64,000 bases of DNA from Reticulascus tulasneorum (lineage: Eukaryota; Ascomycota; Sordariomycetes; Glomerellales; Reticulascaceae). Below the pieces are notes generated by a model. The model was not told the DNA's origin. It was given only the letters and a program-made list of their open reading frames with translations, and did not search any database. Below, piece after piece: positions 34,812 through 46,456 of this stretch. Position numbers and translations under genes: made by a program. Where the stretch lies: assembly GCA_001557505.1 (NCBI GenBank), contig LSAX01000001.1:3410001-3474000 (forward strand). Reading direction: 5' to 3'. Within the stretch, counting starts at the first letter, position 1. Each line of letters starts with the position of its first letter.

Positions 34812-35334
34812 GGTCAATTGAAGTTATTCTCAACAGTGGGGCATCTGCAGAAACTGAGGATCTTGGCCTGCAAGGAAATCGTGGATGGACAGTGGTTTCG
34901 AGGCAGTTGACGAAGTGGCTTCCGACTAATCGATGATTTCTTGACTTGCAAGCTCCTGCACGCTCGGGACCGCATGGAATGGGTCAGCCAATTGCACGAC
35001 TTATGATTAGCCGAGTTGCCGAGCTGTGGCGCCCTGGAGCCACAATTCCAGCCACACCTCTTTCGCATGCATCATCACTCAGTGGGGGGTGTTTGTTCTC
35101 CATGATGAAAATGTCAGGGGCAAAGTGCAAGTGGTTAGGATATGATGTGGAGGAGCCTCAAATTCAGGAGCTTTCCATGAGATCTAACACTTTCCATTGA
35201 TTTGCAGAAAGCGTGGCCCAAGCCCGCCCAGTTTTATCCTCCAAGTATTCGATAGCCATGCATTGATATCAAGACTGAAATTCCACCATTAATAGTCCTA
35301 CCCAACCTAACAGCCCGGCTCTTGTTTGGGGCCG
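34812..35334. promoter_or_regulatory. SDH1 promoter region
   Basis: About 520 bases between the SDH1 start and the 3' end of the upstream minus-strand gene. It should hold the SDH1 promoter. No supported gene or strong motif. Confidence 0.45.
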
Positions 35335-38300
35335 TTACTGGGCAAGGACCTCTCGCAACATGACCAAAAAGTTGTCCTTCAGCTTATGAACTTCCGAGAC
35401 GTGTGGCTTGGCAGGTTCACCGGCACTTCTACGCAGCCGATCTTGCCTCTTCGCCCTGCGTCTGCGCTCAGCATCAATGGGATCCAGCTGGTCCTCCTCC
35501 TCTGCCTCATCCTCTGACTCGGAGCCTTCCTCGTACGCCATGTCTTCGAGATCCATCTGATCAAGCCCAAAGTCCGAAGATTTGAAGGCGATACCAGCTG
35601 GAATGTCAAGACCACCACCTCCGCCCTCGGCTGCCATCTTTTGGCGAGTTTTGTCTTGGTGCCACTTTTTTCTTGCTTCTTGCCACGAGATGAGCTGGTT
35701 GATCTCGTCGATGGCCTTCTCCTTGTCGATCGCGTTTGTGCTCACCCCCCCTTCAAACAAAGCGTTGATGTTCAACGTCCCGTTCTTAGGGCCCTTTCGG
35801 AGGAACTCGAGTATGCCTTCGATCCAGCCCATGAGCTGGGTGAAGAGTCCATTGTCGTGCGTGTGGACCTCATGCACGAACTTGTAGAAGTTGTGCTCGT
35901 GCCTCTGGCAAAGGTCTATGAAAGCCTGTACAGTCTGATTGGGGTCTGCCGAGGCATCTTGCTCTTGACACTTTTCCACAACCTGAAGAAAGCACTTGTT
36001 AGCCTTGATCGCTGTAACGTCAGAGGTTCGTCGATTATCTTACCTGGATTATGTCGTCAATGAATACAGCGAAATCCGTAACACTATTGTAGACGTTCGC
36101 AGATTTGTATACTCGGACCAGAGGCTCGTAGAATATTTGGAAGAGATCTCGGAAGAGCTGCAGCGTGACTGGCTCCTCAACCAATCGCAGCATCATTGCC
36201 TTGTCCCGTTGTCTCGTGCAGAGCTTCAGCAGCTGTTTGAGATATGAGAAAAGCTGAGCTCCTTGCTTCAGCTCGTCGTCCACATTCTCTACAGCGTTAT
36301 TGAACGCAACATAGGCATTGTAGAGCCGTCCGATCTGTTCCGACGTAAGTGCCGGAGCCAGGAGCTCGGAGCGCAGAATGACGACAATCAAGTCCATGTC
36401 TTCGCTGGCGGATTCGTCTCGAATTGCAAACTTGATGTGGTCTTCCGACTCCGTGTAAGCCTTGAGCTTGTCTACGAATACTGGATCCGCAATCTTCGCC
36501 GCAAGAGCGTCGATAGACTTTTGGAAGCTCCGAATACCGTCATTCAGCGTCAAAGAGAATATCCGCTGCATCAAAGACCTGGTTCCGAAGGGTTGCGCTA
36601 GGAAAATATCCAGAATGCTCGACATGACCGCAGCAGGGTTGGCTATCCTGATTACATTCTTCATGACTGTGTAGGGAATCAGAGAATGAATCCTCTTAGC
36701 CTGAGCAAACAGCTCAGGGGAATTGTCTTCGGCGAGAAACAAGTGGTAAATGGTCGCGGCCACCTCAATCCTTAGCCATTCGGCGAACTTTCGGTACTGG
36801 ATGCTCAGGTCCTGGATGGTTTCCTTGTCCTTGATTTCTTGGAACAAGGTCGTGAGTCCGTTTCGCTCGACTATCTCTCGACGGAATCTAGTTGAACATT
36901 AACACAAACTGGAAGTCATCACTGCGCAAGATACGTACTCTTCCATATAGATGTCGAGTTCTGCCGCTCGCTTTCTTGCAATTTCATAGAATTGTTTCTG
37001 TTCCTGCATGCGCTGAGCGTCCACGGCCTTTCGGCGGATGATATCCTCAACGTCGGCATCGGTTGGTGTCAAAGGATCTTTCGCCAGGAACTCTTCCATT
37101 GCCTTTGTTTGCGCAATCTGAGGATCATGCAGCAGAGTACGAATAAATGCCCTCAGGGATATTCTTTGGTTCTCTCTCCACAATGTTACTGGTTCGTCCT
37201 TCTTCTTTCCAAAACCCGGCAGAGGGCTTCTTGGTCTACCGTCTGTGGACGTTCGCGGAGAAGCTCGGCCAGAGTGAGTTGAACCTGCCCTCTTATGGCC
37301 TATACCATTGTCAGTTTGTTTTCCTATAGACCTAGGACGTATGGTTCATACCTCGCACAGCAAGGCTCATGGAACTTTCGGCTGGGATCGGGGAGAGCAG
37401 TCCTGTCATCTGAGTCGAAGCCGAGGAGACGGATGATGCCTCAGAATCGTTACCTCCAGTGATGCCGGAGAATAAGCCGGACGTTGTCGAGTCCGTCTTG
37501 TTCTTCTTGGGCAGGGAAGGGAGGACTTTGCCGGGCAATTCAGTCCGGAGACTCCTGTGCAATTTGCTGAAGTCTCCATATCTACGCGCAACAAAGAATT
37601 CTAATTCGCCCTTTCGCTTGATACGAAGCAAAAACTCCTTTGTAATAGTTAGCACTAAATGCCACCACTCCAAGTGGGAGAGGCATGACCCACAGCATGT
37701 TTATGATGTCTAATATTTCTCTTGACAGAGGTAATGCGAACACCAGCAACGTTAATGTCCCACCCATTGATGTAGTTACCCTCAGGGATGGTGTGCATGA
37801 CGCCGGTATCAATGGCATTGCTGTCGACGATCTCGATCTCGGAGAAGCGTATTCTCTCTTCGAATCCAGAAGATGTACCGCAGCCAGAGACCATCATCAA
37901 CTCAACAAGTTTCTGGGATTTCAAGGCCAGTTTTCGACGTTTCGTCTCCTCAAGTCGATCTTCGGAAGACGAGATGTTTTTCGTGGCAAACGACTCGAGG
38001 AACTGAAGCAAGGCCAGTGTCAGCGTTGTTGAGTGGCTTGAGCTAGAGGGCCGGACTCACGACTTGTAGTTTATCCTGCCAGAACTCCTTCTCCCTCGCT
38101 TTGTCGAGAAACGGGAAGTCTCGCACATGGTGGACGAAGATGTATCGCAGGATTGGAAGCTCCGATTCCAGCGGGGATACTTCTCCAAATTCGGACCTGA
38201 AGGGCGCGCCGAATCGTCTGAGGGCAGTCGGGGAGTTGAGCTCGGATATCTCATACTTGACCTGCTCGGATACCAGTTCTCGCTTGAGATCTGAGGTCAG

Positions 38301-38500
38301 GAGTCAGTGCCGCCCATAGTACGCCAAGGGAATTAAAGAGGTGGTGTTGGATTAGACGTACAGTGCTCTTGCCTTCCCGTCAGCGACTGACCAGGCGGAG
38401 GTATGGAGACATTGCTGGTGCTCCTGGCTGGGAGCCCCGCATGCGGCTCTGGAGTTACAGCAGCGCCGTTCTGCGATTTCTCGGGGGAGGTTGAAGCCAT
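35335..38500 (-). CDS. PX-domain protein of the Ypr097w/Lec1 family (DUF3818)
   Basis: Lipid-binding PX protein; the yeast member influences lipid distribution on vacuole and endosome-type membranes. Seven exons: 38500-38362, 38290-38061, 38002-37694, 37637-37352, 37299-36939, 36887-36044 and 35982-35335, giving 938 residues. Order: Pro/Ser-rich N-terminus; a PX-associated helical block (ELVSEQVKYEISELNSPTAL); a PX domain at about 165-300 with the phosphoinositide-site motif RRYGDF at 244-249 and a Ser-rich insertion; then a long helical DUF3818 region (IRTLLHDPQIAQTKAMEEFL, QYRKFAEWLRIEVAATIYHL). The C-terminus is acidic and then basic. All introns are 51-71 bp and in phase. The frame stays open for about 45 codons upstream of the chosen Met without another ATG, so a non-AUG or upstream-exon start cannot be excluded. 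Confidence 0.9.
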
Positions 38501-39786
38501 CAGCAGGGGTCGGTTGTCCGGGACGTTCTCCAATCCTTGGGCGCCGGAATTGACGCGATCTTGAAGGTGAGGCAGAGGACGATGAGATGTCGTAGCTTGG
38601 GATGGGATTTTGGGGTCGTCTTCCTCGCCAATGGTTGGTTCAGGTGTTCCAGGTCAAGAAAACGTGCTCTATGGCGGGGTAGATTGTGGTATTTGTGACA
38701 GGGCCCAAACGCTAGTTCAACGAAAACAGCATGAAATGCAGCTTGTTATGCAGCGGGATAGTACGGCAAGAGCGGCTGGACAACTCCGAGAATATGAGGA
38801 TTCCAGCGTCTATACGCGGAAAGCGGAAAGCAGATCAGGTAATATTCTTCGCCTATCGTGGTTGAGAAACGGTTGCCGGGACCTTAAATCTCCAGGAATG
38901 GGTGGAGTCTTTGTAGGTGCAGGACATGTAAACAAGTGCCATCTACAGCGATTCCCAACAAGCCTCATGTGATGGACAAATGGCAGCAATGCCTGGAACA
39001 GGTGTGATTCAGGATCCAGGTGCTCACTAAGAGCGGATGACCCACTGAATCAACCAGCTGGGCGATGCTTAAGTGGCTGGCGCAGATCAAGTCCCGGGGG
39101 GATGACGTTGCACTGATCTCTCTGATGGGCCGAAAGCCGAGACAAACGATTCTGCTTGACTTTGCTGAGAATAATGGAAGCCGAAATAGATGCGTTCTGC
39201 CTTGGCACACTTGCTAGATGCTCGCCAAGTCATAGACACGCAATACTCGTCGCCATCGAAACCTTGGCTGCTGGAGATGCGGGTCTTGCGGTGTGTTTGC
39301 ATCGCCCAACAGAGCAAGGTGTGCGCGAAGAGTCCACGGTTGAAGGCGAGAAAGCACGTAAGGAGCGCTAGTAGCCCCATGGCGTCTACATTCAGCCCTT
39401 CGGCTGGGTTCGAGATGCAACGCAGTGTGACAGGCTTTGTACATAGCCGCTCTGCCTATCGCTGTTCTCCAGCCTGCTACGTTGACGATTACAGGCAAAT
39501 AAAGCTTAATTCAAGGAGGGACATGCACATTCCTAGACTATCAACTCTATTCACGTATACAAGGCCCTCAACTGGTGCATCAGTACTTTTGTTCGAATCC
39601 GTGGAGTCATCCTACTAGCTGTCTCAACGCTGCTTCGTAGGAGGAAGCCGTCAGGTTACGGAGTTCGGCAGATCATCCACCGCACAGCTGTAATGCACAA
39701 GGTACGCCAACACTGAGAGCAAGACTAACGCCAAGGTATCAAATGTGCGTATCCCAACTCGTAAAATCGGCAATCCGCAACATACT
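38501..39786. other. Intergenic region between two minus-strand genes
   Basis: About 1.3 kb. Frames up to 142 codons occur but look random. A tRNA-like B box (gttcgaatcc, 39591-39600) is present without a matching acceptor stem or A box. It should include the promoter of the PX gene. Confidence 0.45.
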
Positions 39787-40885
39787 TCACAGCTCATCGA
39801 AGAACCGTAGTCTGTCATCCTCATTGCCCACCCTTTCGGCCCACAATGAAGGTATCGGCCTCGCCGTAACAGCCTCATCTGGCTTCTGCCTGTAAGCGTA
39901 ACTCTGGCCAGCCTCCTTCTGAAATATTGAGAACGATGCATTCGTAGAATCCAGGCCCTTGAGTTCCGATACTGGCGCCGCATACTGTGCGCCTATGAAT
40001 AACAGAAGCATGGCGGCGAATATGACGGACATGATGATCCATATGACTTTCAAACGCCGTCGTGTCTTCTCTTGCCATTCCGCATCTGCCCTCTCCCAAC
40101 CCTCGATTCTCTTGCGGACAACATCCACCCGCTCGCTCAGCTCCTTGACTTTGGTGCGTCCTGTTTGAATGCGGTCCTGCAAAGACTCCAGGTCTTTCTC
40201 CTTGTCTTCGAACTGTCCCAGTGAATCCAGTTGACCCTCGATCTGCTGTACCATTTCTTGAGATTCCATTGCAAATTTCGTCGTTGTTTCCCTCGACATG
40301 ATTGCCAACTCCTTTAACGCAACGATCGTGCTTTGCAGCACGCTCGTCTTCTCCAAGACTGCATAGTATGTGTCGTCAAGCAGTCTCGTTGTCGTGTTCG
40401 AGAAGCTGCTAAGATCAATGAGAGATTTCCTCAGCCCCCTGTTTATGCCCTTGTCAGCTGGAAGCCCTCAGTTGGGGATAGTGATGCACTCACGTAACCC
40501 GAGATGCTGTCTTCTCTTTCTCCTCGCGTAATTCTTCCTCTGTAGGAGCCAGCTTCGCAGCTTGGCTTGTCGGAGTAAGGAAGTCCGGGTAGTTCTCGAT
40601 CCCAAACTGCAGCGCACTGCTCCTTCGACTCGGGTCGACGCTCATAGTCGAGGTGGCCTTTTCGCGCCTCGTCACATCAAGAGAACTCCTCTCATGCGAA
40701 GTGGGGTTTCCAAACTGCGGCGTGTCATCTCGGCTTGGGTCTCTCCGGTGTGGACGATGATGCCGGTGATGGTGCCGATGGAGCTTGGACGGCGATGACA
40801 GTTCGGAAATTGAGCGCGTGATCTGATGCCGCGTTGTTCGGGGCGAGGCGGCCTTTGGCGGTGACTCGACGCCAGTGCTCGACAT
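39787..40885 (-). CDS. Tail-anchored-type coiled-coil membrane protein, conserved, function unknown
   Basis: Two exons, 40885-40494 and 40438-39787, joined across a 55-bp intron, give 347 residues. The N-terminal 130 residues are basic and disordered with a His/Arg-rich patch (HRHHHRHHRPHRR). Residues about 135-255 are helical with a strong coiled-coil pattern (EDKEKDLESLQDRI, KELSERVDVVRKRIE). One membrane helix follows at 261-280 (VIWIIMSVIFAAMLLLFIG). About 65 residues remain after it, so it is a single-pass protein with most of its mass in the cytosol. The layout recalls SNARE-like or organelle-tethering proteins, but I see no SNARE zero-layer signature. Function not assigned. Confidence 0.75.
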
Positions 40886-41538
40886 GGTCTTGGCCTGTTT
40901 GTGCTTTGAGTGTCTGGGAAGTCCAACGTCTATCCTGGTGATGGTTCCAGAAATGTTACGGTTCCAGGGATTAGGTGGAGGCGCACGGGTCGCAAATGGC
41001 AACCCGCCTGGCCGCCAACGGTGACGTACTTTTTCACATGCCAGACGATATTCCAGAAGCGATATAAAATTGAAACACAAATTCAAAATTTCCACAAGGG
41101 ACTTGGAGAAATCCGCAAATACATGTCTTGAGTGCTTTGTAAATTTCTTTATTTCAGGGTTTCGCTATTGTCCAGCCAGTGAGTTCTTTGCACTAGTCCT
41201 AGAGCGAAATCCAACTCTGCTCCATCTTTCGGGGTCGGAGATAGATTGTTGAGCGTCAAGCTCCAGACAACCCATCCCTGGAACTGTAAAACTCCATTTG
41301 GAGGCTTCATAATCGTTGATCACCTACGTAATCTCTTCGAGTCGTCATGACCAGTCCTAAACTCTCGCTTCCATGGCACAGTGACTTGAGACTGTACTGT
41401 CTGCCTGTCGTATGCCAATGCAAGCCGGACGTCATGGAATCCGGGGTATATCTGCGACAGAGTTCAGACCTCTAGCGCGATGCTGCATCCCAATCAACAC
41501 CGTACATCTCCCACATAGCCATATGTTGGTCATGCACT
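40886..41538. other. Intergenic region between the coiled-coil gene and CGR1
   Basis: About 650 bases: promoter side of the coiled-coil gene and the 3' side of CGR1. Nothing else seen. Confidence 0.5.
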
Positions 41539-41995
41539 TCACGAATTGAGTAGCTTGTTTCGCTTCTCTTTGCGCTTCAACCTCTCAAAACGTTTCCTGT
41601 GCATCTTTTCCGCTAGCTTTTCATATCTCTCCTTCTCCTCCTTCGCAACTCTCTTGGCCTTAATCGCTTGAATGCGCCTCTGCACTTGGATGAGCATAGG
41701 ATGGGTCTGGGATGTCTCGGTTGGAGCCTTACCTGGCGCTCTGCTTCTTTTTCGTCCTTCATCTCTCTCTCCTTCGCCTTCATTGCAGCTGTTGCAACTC
41801 GGTCCTTCGCACGTCGCTCATACGACGTCAGGCCAGATGCCGGCCGAAAGGCTTTCTTCGGTTCATGCCATTGTTTGCCTGTCGCACTGTTACTATCCGT
41901 GGAGGAGAGCGGTGTGGGACATTCGACCTACCATTCTTGCGCATGCCAAGGGGTTTGGCTACCGGTATCGCCGTAGAGATTTGGTCTGCTGACAT
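41539..41995 (-). CDS. CGR1: rRNA-processing protein Cgr1
   Basis: Small basic nucleolar protein needed for 60S ribosomal subunit and rRNA maturation. It is easy to miss because it is split into three short exons: 41995-41932, 41878-41733 and 41679-41539. Both introns are 53 bp with GT-AG ends, and all phases match, giving 116 residues (yeast Cgr1 is about 120). The N-terminus [20 protein letters not shown] leads into [14 protein letters not shown], the family signature, followed by SYERRAKDR. The rest is a long Lys/Arg/Glu-rich helix ([20 protein letters not shown]) ending [11 protein letters not shown]. Recognition rests on the signature and length. Confidence 0.93.
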
Positions 41996-44900
41996 TGTGA
42001 GATGAACAGGTGATGGACAGTCCTAGCTTGTCCGGAATGCAGACTTGCTGCGGTTATGCTTTGCTGGTATCACAGAGAAATCGGGATCCTCAAAAATTTC
42101 GTTTGCATAGTGGAATGGATGGCAGCGGGGCAGAAAGAATTTGTTCGGTCAGGACACGCTGTGGCGGTGCAACCCCCCGCATAAGGTAGTTCGAACATGT
42201 GGCTTGATTTTCCTCCACTCTCCACAAAGCCTCCAGAATATGTGAGACTCTCCGTAATTAGTGAACCAACGAACATCTTCATTTACTGGAACGGGGACAG
42301 AACACAACGAACTGATCATATTAGTTTCATGGCTTCATACTGACCATAGCCCTAGCCTATGTCCGATTTGCCGATCCAGTTACTACCGTTCCCAAGCTCA
42401 TCAGCCAGTCTGATAATTGCCCCCTGGGGAATGGTGGATGAATTCCCAAAGATGAACTCATCAAACGCCCGAATGTCTGAGCAGGTTTCCATGCTCAAGG
42501 TATGACGCGGTTACGCATTTCATTCCTCGAAGATACGGTTCGCTCGTCGGATACGGAAGAGGCAGATTGCTTTGCGCAGCACTGCGGAGCTAATACGACA
42601 GGAATTTTGATGGGAAATTCATACCATCTAAGTAAGGACACGGCCTGAGCGAACACGCTGACAGGTCATTCTCGAACCCTGGATTTCTTAACTTTAGACC
42701 CATGGCCAAATCGAATTACGAAATCTCCCAGGAAATGCCAGGGCTGACATCTGGGGATCCTGGGCGAGAAACAAATCATGATGATCTTCGATTGATGACT
42801 TGGGAACAAACATCCAGGGGTTGAACTGGTCCGCCCCGGGAGATCGCACCAAAGCTAGTTAAGCATATGGCGCAAGATTTGGGTATCCAGAATTATGATG
42901 ACTTGCCTTTTATTAGCAGGCGTGGGGTCGACCAGAAGCGGATGTTTTCATCTGGCAGGCGAGATTGCTCCAGCAGTCCGCAAATTCGAATATTTGATTT
43001 GCCGCCGAATGTGGAGGCTGGGCGGAGAGTATTCTTGGAACATTAATTTTTTTTTTTTGGCAGATCAGATCGGATATGAAAGCCTGCAGCCTTTGATCGT
43101 TTTGGCTCGGAGCCGCTTGGAATTTAGTAAAGCAAGGAAACATTGGACAAGGAGTAGAACGAAGTGTCCAAGGGGGAGCCTTGGCAAGTGGAGATGGTAG
43201 TAGCCGGCCCTCCCAGAACAGATCACGAGATGAGTATTGCTGCAAGTAGAGCAACCTTAGATCGCATCTCATCAATGTGGGAACGAGGAAAGCGGTTACT
43301 GCACAACCAGATCCTCACATCCCTCTGTTCCAACACAGAAGGTGCAGTCTCGTAATGGATGTACCGTTTTGCCCTCTGCTTGCTGTTTATCCGGCTGAAT
43401 GTCCCTAAGCAAGGTACCTGGCATCATGCAAGTCTGTCTGTGCACACACCCACCAACACCGATTCTGGGCGTTTGAAGGCAGCTGATGACAGGCCGGAGC
43501 TGACGGCCGCCGGTCAAGGAAACCCATCTGCAGCCTTCAGGGTGAAGACGTGGAGGGCTGGCCAGGCCCTGAACGGACTGTAGACTAGACCGCTGGTTGG
43601 AGAGGCGGACTGAGGCCACGCCAACAGCTGACAATAGGGTGATGGCCGACGAAGACAACGGGCTTTGTTGGAAGACGTGTGATTCCAAGGGAGTCGTCGT
43701 CATGTACGAGGCTTTGGTGCGACAATGCGACGGTGAGCTGGCTTCGTTCGGGATGATGCTGACGGTCGAGTAGCACTCCCTGGCGATTCCCAATTTGGCA
43801 CAAGAGGGTTGCGAGCAGAGTCACCAGTTCGGTGGAGAATCCTTAGAATCCCAGGATCCTGACTCAAGTAGAATGCATAAGTGCAAAGGTTAACACACCC
43901 GCCAGCTCTTCGGCTTCTTCTTATTCCTTGTCTTGGGCAAACACTGTCCATGTTTCCGTGGTTCTACTCCGTACTGTAGTTTCCCCCACCCTCTTTTTTC
44001 ACTATCCCTCCCCCTAACCACCTAGGCCAGGGGGGGGGGGCACAAAGAGAGGGAACATCTCGAATACGGGAACCAGGAAGCTAGGGCAATCCAAGGGGCG
44101 GAATATCTTTCCCAGATCCGCTTTAAACGTGCCAAATAATAGTAGAAGGATATTCCTGGGAAAATTAACGACCACTCAAAAGCCTTCATGAGAAGATTCG
44201 GGCTGGGTCCAATAAAACACAGGCCGCTCCAATACCATGTACGAAACATCTCCCACATGCCTTCCGAGTCCAGTCCAAGACCACGGAAGAAAAGCAACCA
44301 AGAAAAGAGAAGGAAAAAAGCAAGCAGATCTAGAGACCTTGGGTAGCGGAGGGTCCTGTACTTGGCAAAGCGTGCATGGTTTGTGGCTTTTGCGATGGCA
44401 GCCAGTGAGAATCTCGTGAACGTCTTTGGGGCGATGGGTGGGGATGTTCGGCTTCTGTGCCGTCTCAGACTGGCTTTCAGCTGGATCGCTCTGCCAAAAA
44501 GCCACATGTCCCTGAGTGCCCTAGAGGCGTTTCCGAATGACATATCGCGCCGCCCTCGGATCGGTGGGGAGAGCGAGAGAGAGTGAGAGAGTCGGAACAA
44601 TAAAGCCAATCGTGGCATGCTAGTATGGCCTTTTTTTGCTTTGTGTGGCATTTCGCCGAAGAGAGAATATGAGCCTGACTCTGCCATGTACCGCTATTTA
44701 TTTGTACTTTCCCCATTCAGTAGCCGGCAGCTGCAGGCAAACCAAGCCTACTCTGTTTGTCTGCAGGGTCAACTGCCCTGGACTGGACTGGGTTGGGTCC
44801 GGGGCGTCGAGCACATATGTATGCTGCTTTGTGACTGTGATGAATCTAGCATCTGCTGCAGCTCCCCTTGAACATGTGCCCGCAGCGCCTCCTTATCGCT

Positions 44901-45003
44901 GAATTTCACTCAATTGGATGCTCATGTTCGATTGTTGCCCGTCCAGGACCTTTTTGGCATCAAAGGGGGGGGTTGTTGTTGTTGATGATCATCCTCCATG
45001 CAA

Positions 45004-45049
45004 ACACCCACACATACATACACACACACATACACACACGCACACACAG
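45004..45049. repeat. Interrupted CA microsatellite
   Basis: About 46 bases of CA dinucleotides with ATA and CGC interruptions in non-coding DNA. Confidence 0.9.
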
Positions 45050-45882
45050 TGCCAGTTCTGAGGTTGAGAGCGAAGCGGCGGTCAGTACTGCACAGCACTA
45101 ATAAGTACTTACATAATTACGTGCTGCAGGGCCATCGCGTACCCTCATCCCCACCATCTCGCAGGTACCTTGATTGCTTGCCTGATTGCTTGCCTGCTTT
45201 GCCATGCAGTGCAGGTATCGCCGCCTTGCGTGCATGAGGAGCGTCAGGTACCTGTCCAGTCGGAAGAGAGACGGGCGACGCGGCCTAGGCCTCGCCTGGT
45301 AAAAGTCGGATTAGCGTGGGCTAGTTGGATGGTAAGGTGTGGTGGGCAAGGGAAACAGCGGACAAATGAGAAGCAGAGACCCCGATGGGGGTTTCGATGA
45401 TGTGTTTGTCTGCCCGCAATGAACCGGGCAAGGAACCCCCTAACGGAAAACATGACGGGTACCTACCTACCTTTTCCACTCACTCAGGCACCGCCCGACT
45501 GAGTTCAGCGCCCTTGGGGGCGGGTACCTTGCCAGAAAGTAGGTACTTTAGTAGTCAGGTCGCTAGTGCCAGGCCCCTCCCCCCATACAGTGTGTACGTG
45601 TGCTAGAAGATGGGCTCTAATTAGTGAGTAGTTGTGCCTCTCCCGTCGGCTTTTCCAGGTCATCCAACCCAACCCGAGCCAGCTAAGGCCCGGTCGAGCC
45701 AGGGCAAAACTGCCTACCTACCAAAAGGTGCAGAGGACCGCGTCTGTTGCTTTGCTGGGTGCACCCACCGACCACACCACTCCAAATCCTTCCCACCCAG
45801 GGCCCCAAACCCAAAATTCCCCTACTCTCCTCTCTCCCGCCCTTCGCCCTCTGGTTACCATCCTCCTCCATCTTCAAGTGTG

Positions 45883-45918
45883 TCCTCCTCCTCCTCCTCC
45901 CCCTTCTCCTCCTCCTCC
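45883..45918. repeat. CTC trinucleotide repeat
   Basis: Interrupted run of TCC/CTC units on the plus strand, inside the pyrimidine-rich sequence upstream of the 974-residue gene. Confidence 0.85.
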
Positions 45919-46456
45919 GCGTCGCAACCACCCCCCCTCCTCCCATCATCAACATTACTCTCTTCCCGCCCACGAGGAAACTCTGGCTCCTTCATGGTAC
46001 AATTCCGGTAGCAAGTCTTGAGATTTGCTTCTGGTCTTGACCGTCCGCTCCTTTGACCATCGAATTTGAATTCAATAATCAGCATTTGTCCTTATTTTTA
46101 GTCCCGGCCTATTCACATCGATTCGTGAATGCCCATTTGCCTCAATTTCAACAACTCAATTCACAATACAAACATTTCTAAAAAAGGTGCCTATTCATGC
46201 TTCTATTGTCGCACCGTGTGCTCCCGCCCGGTATACTAACATCTTTGGAAATACTCAGAAACCTAATCGTACCGATTCCCCTTCCCACCACGCAGTCCGC
46301 ATTGCATCGCATCACTGGCCAAACATTCACGATTGAGCGAGACCCCATCTTCCACGGTCACGACAATCCCTTCTTTGCCCAGGCCCTCCAACCTATGCCC
46401 GCATCAACCAATTAGTTGCTCATCGATTCTGGTGCCGCAGCGCGGCCGTATGAAAG

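Larger units (their letters stand above)
41996..46456. promoter_or_regulatory. Large divergent intergenic region between CGR1 and the proline-rich protein gene
   Basis: About 4.5 kb, the largest gap in the window. No supported gene. Two minus-strand frames (44022-44687, 222 codons, and 43296-43793) lack any recognisable content. Features seen: an 11-base G run at 44030-44040, a CA-type microsatellite at 45004-45049, CCTA motifs at 45461-45470 and 45712-45722, and a CTC repeat at 45883-45918. From about 45630 to 46450 the plus strand is pyrimidine-rich, consistent with a long leader, and it contains an upstream frame (46197-46415, 72 codons) ending 41 bases before the main start. Confidence 0.5.

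Noticed and set aside
39541..39620. Possible tRNA gene suggested by gttcgaatcc at 39591-39600
   Set aside because: No matching A box at the right distance and no acceptor stem can be paired, so it is a chance B-box match.
43296..43793. Minus-strand open frame of 166 codons
   Set aside because: Composition looks random and overlapping frames on both strands are equally open.
44022..44687. Minus-strand open frame of 222 codons in the large gap
   Set aside because: It starts in a plausible context but its product has no recognisable motif or domain, and it overlaps a G run and other low-complexity DNA. Length alone is not enough to call a gene.
45004..45049. CA repeat considered as part of a transposon or telomere-like element
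   Set aside because: It is an ordinary interrupted microsatellite with no flanking inverted repeats or target-site duplication visible.
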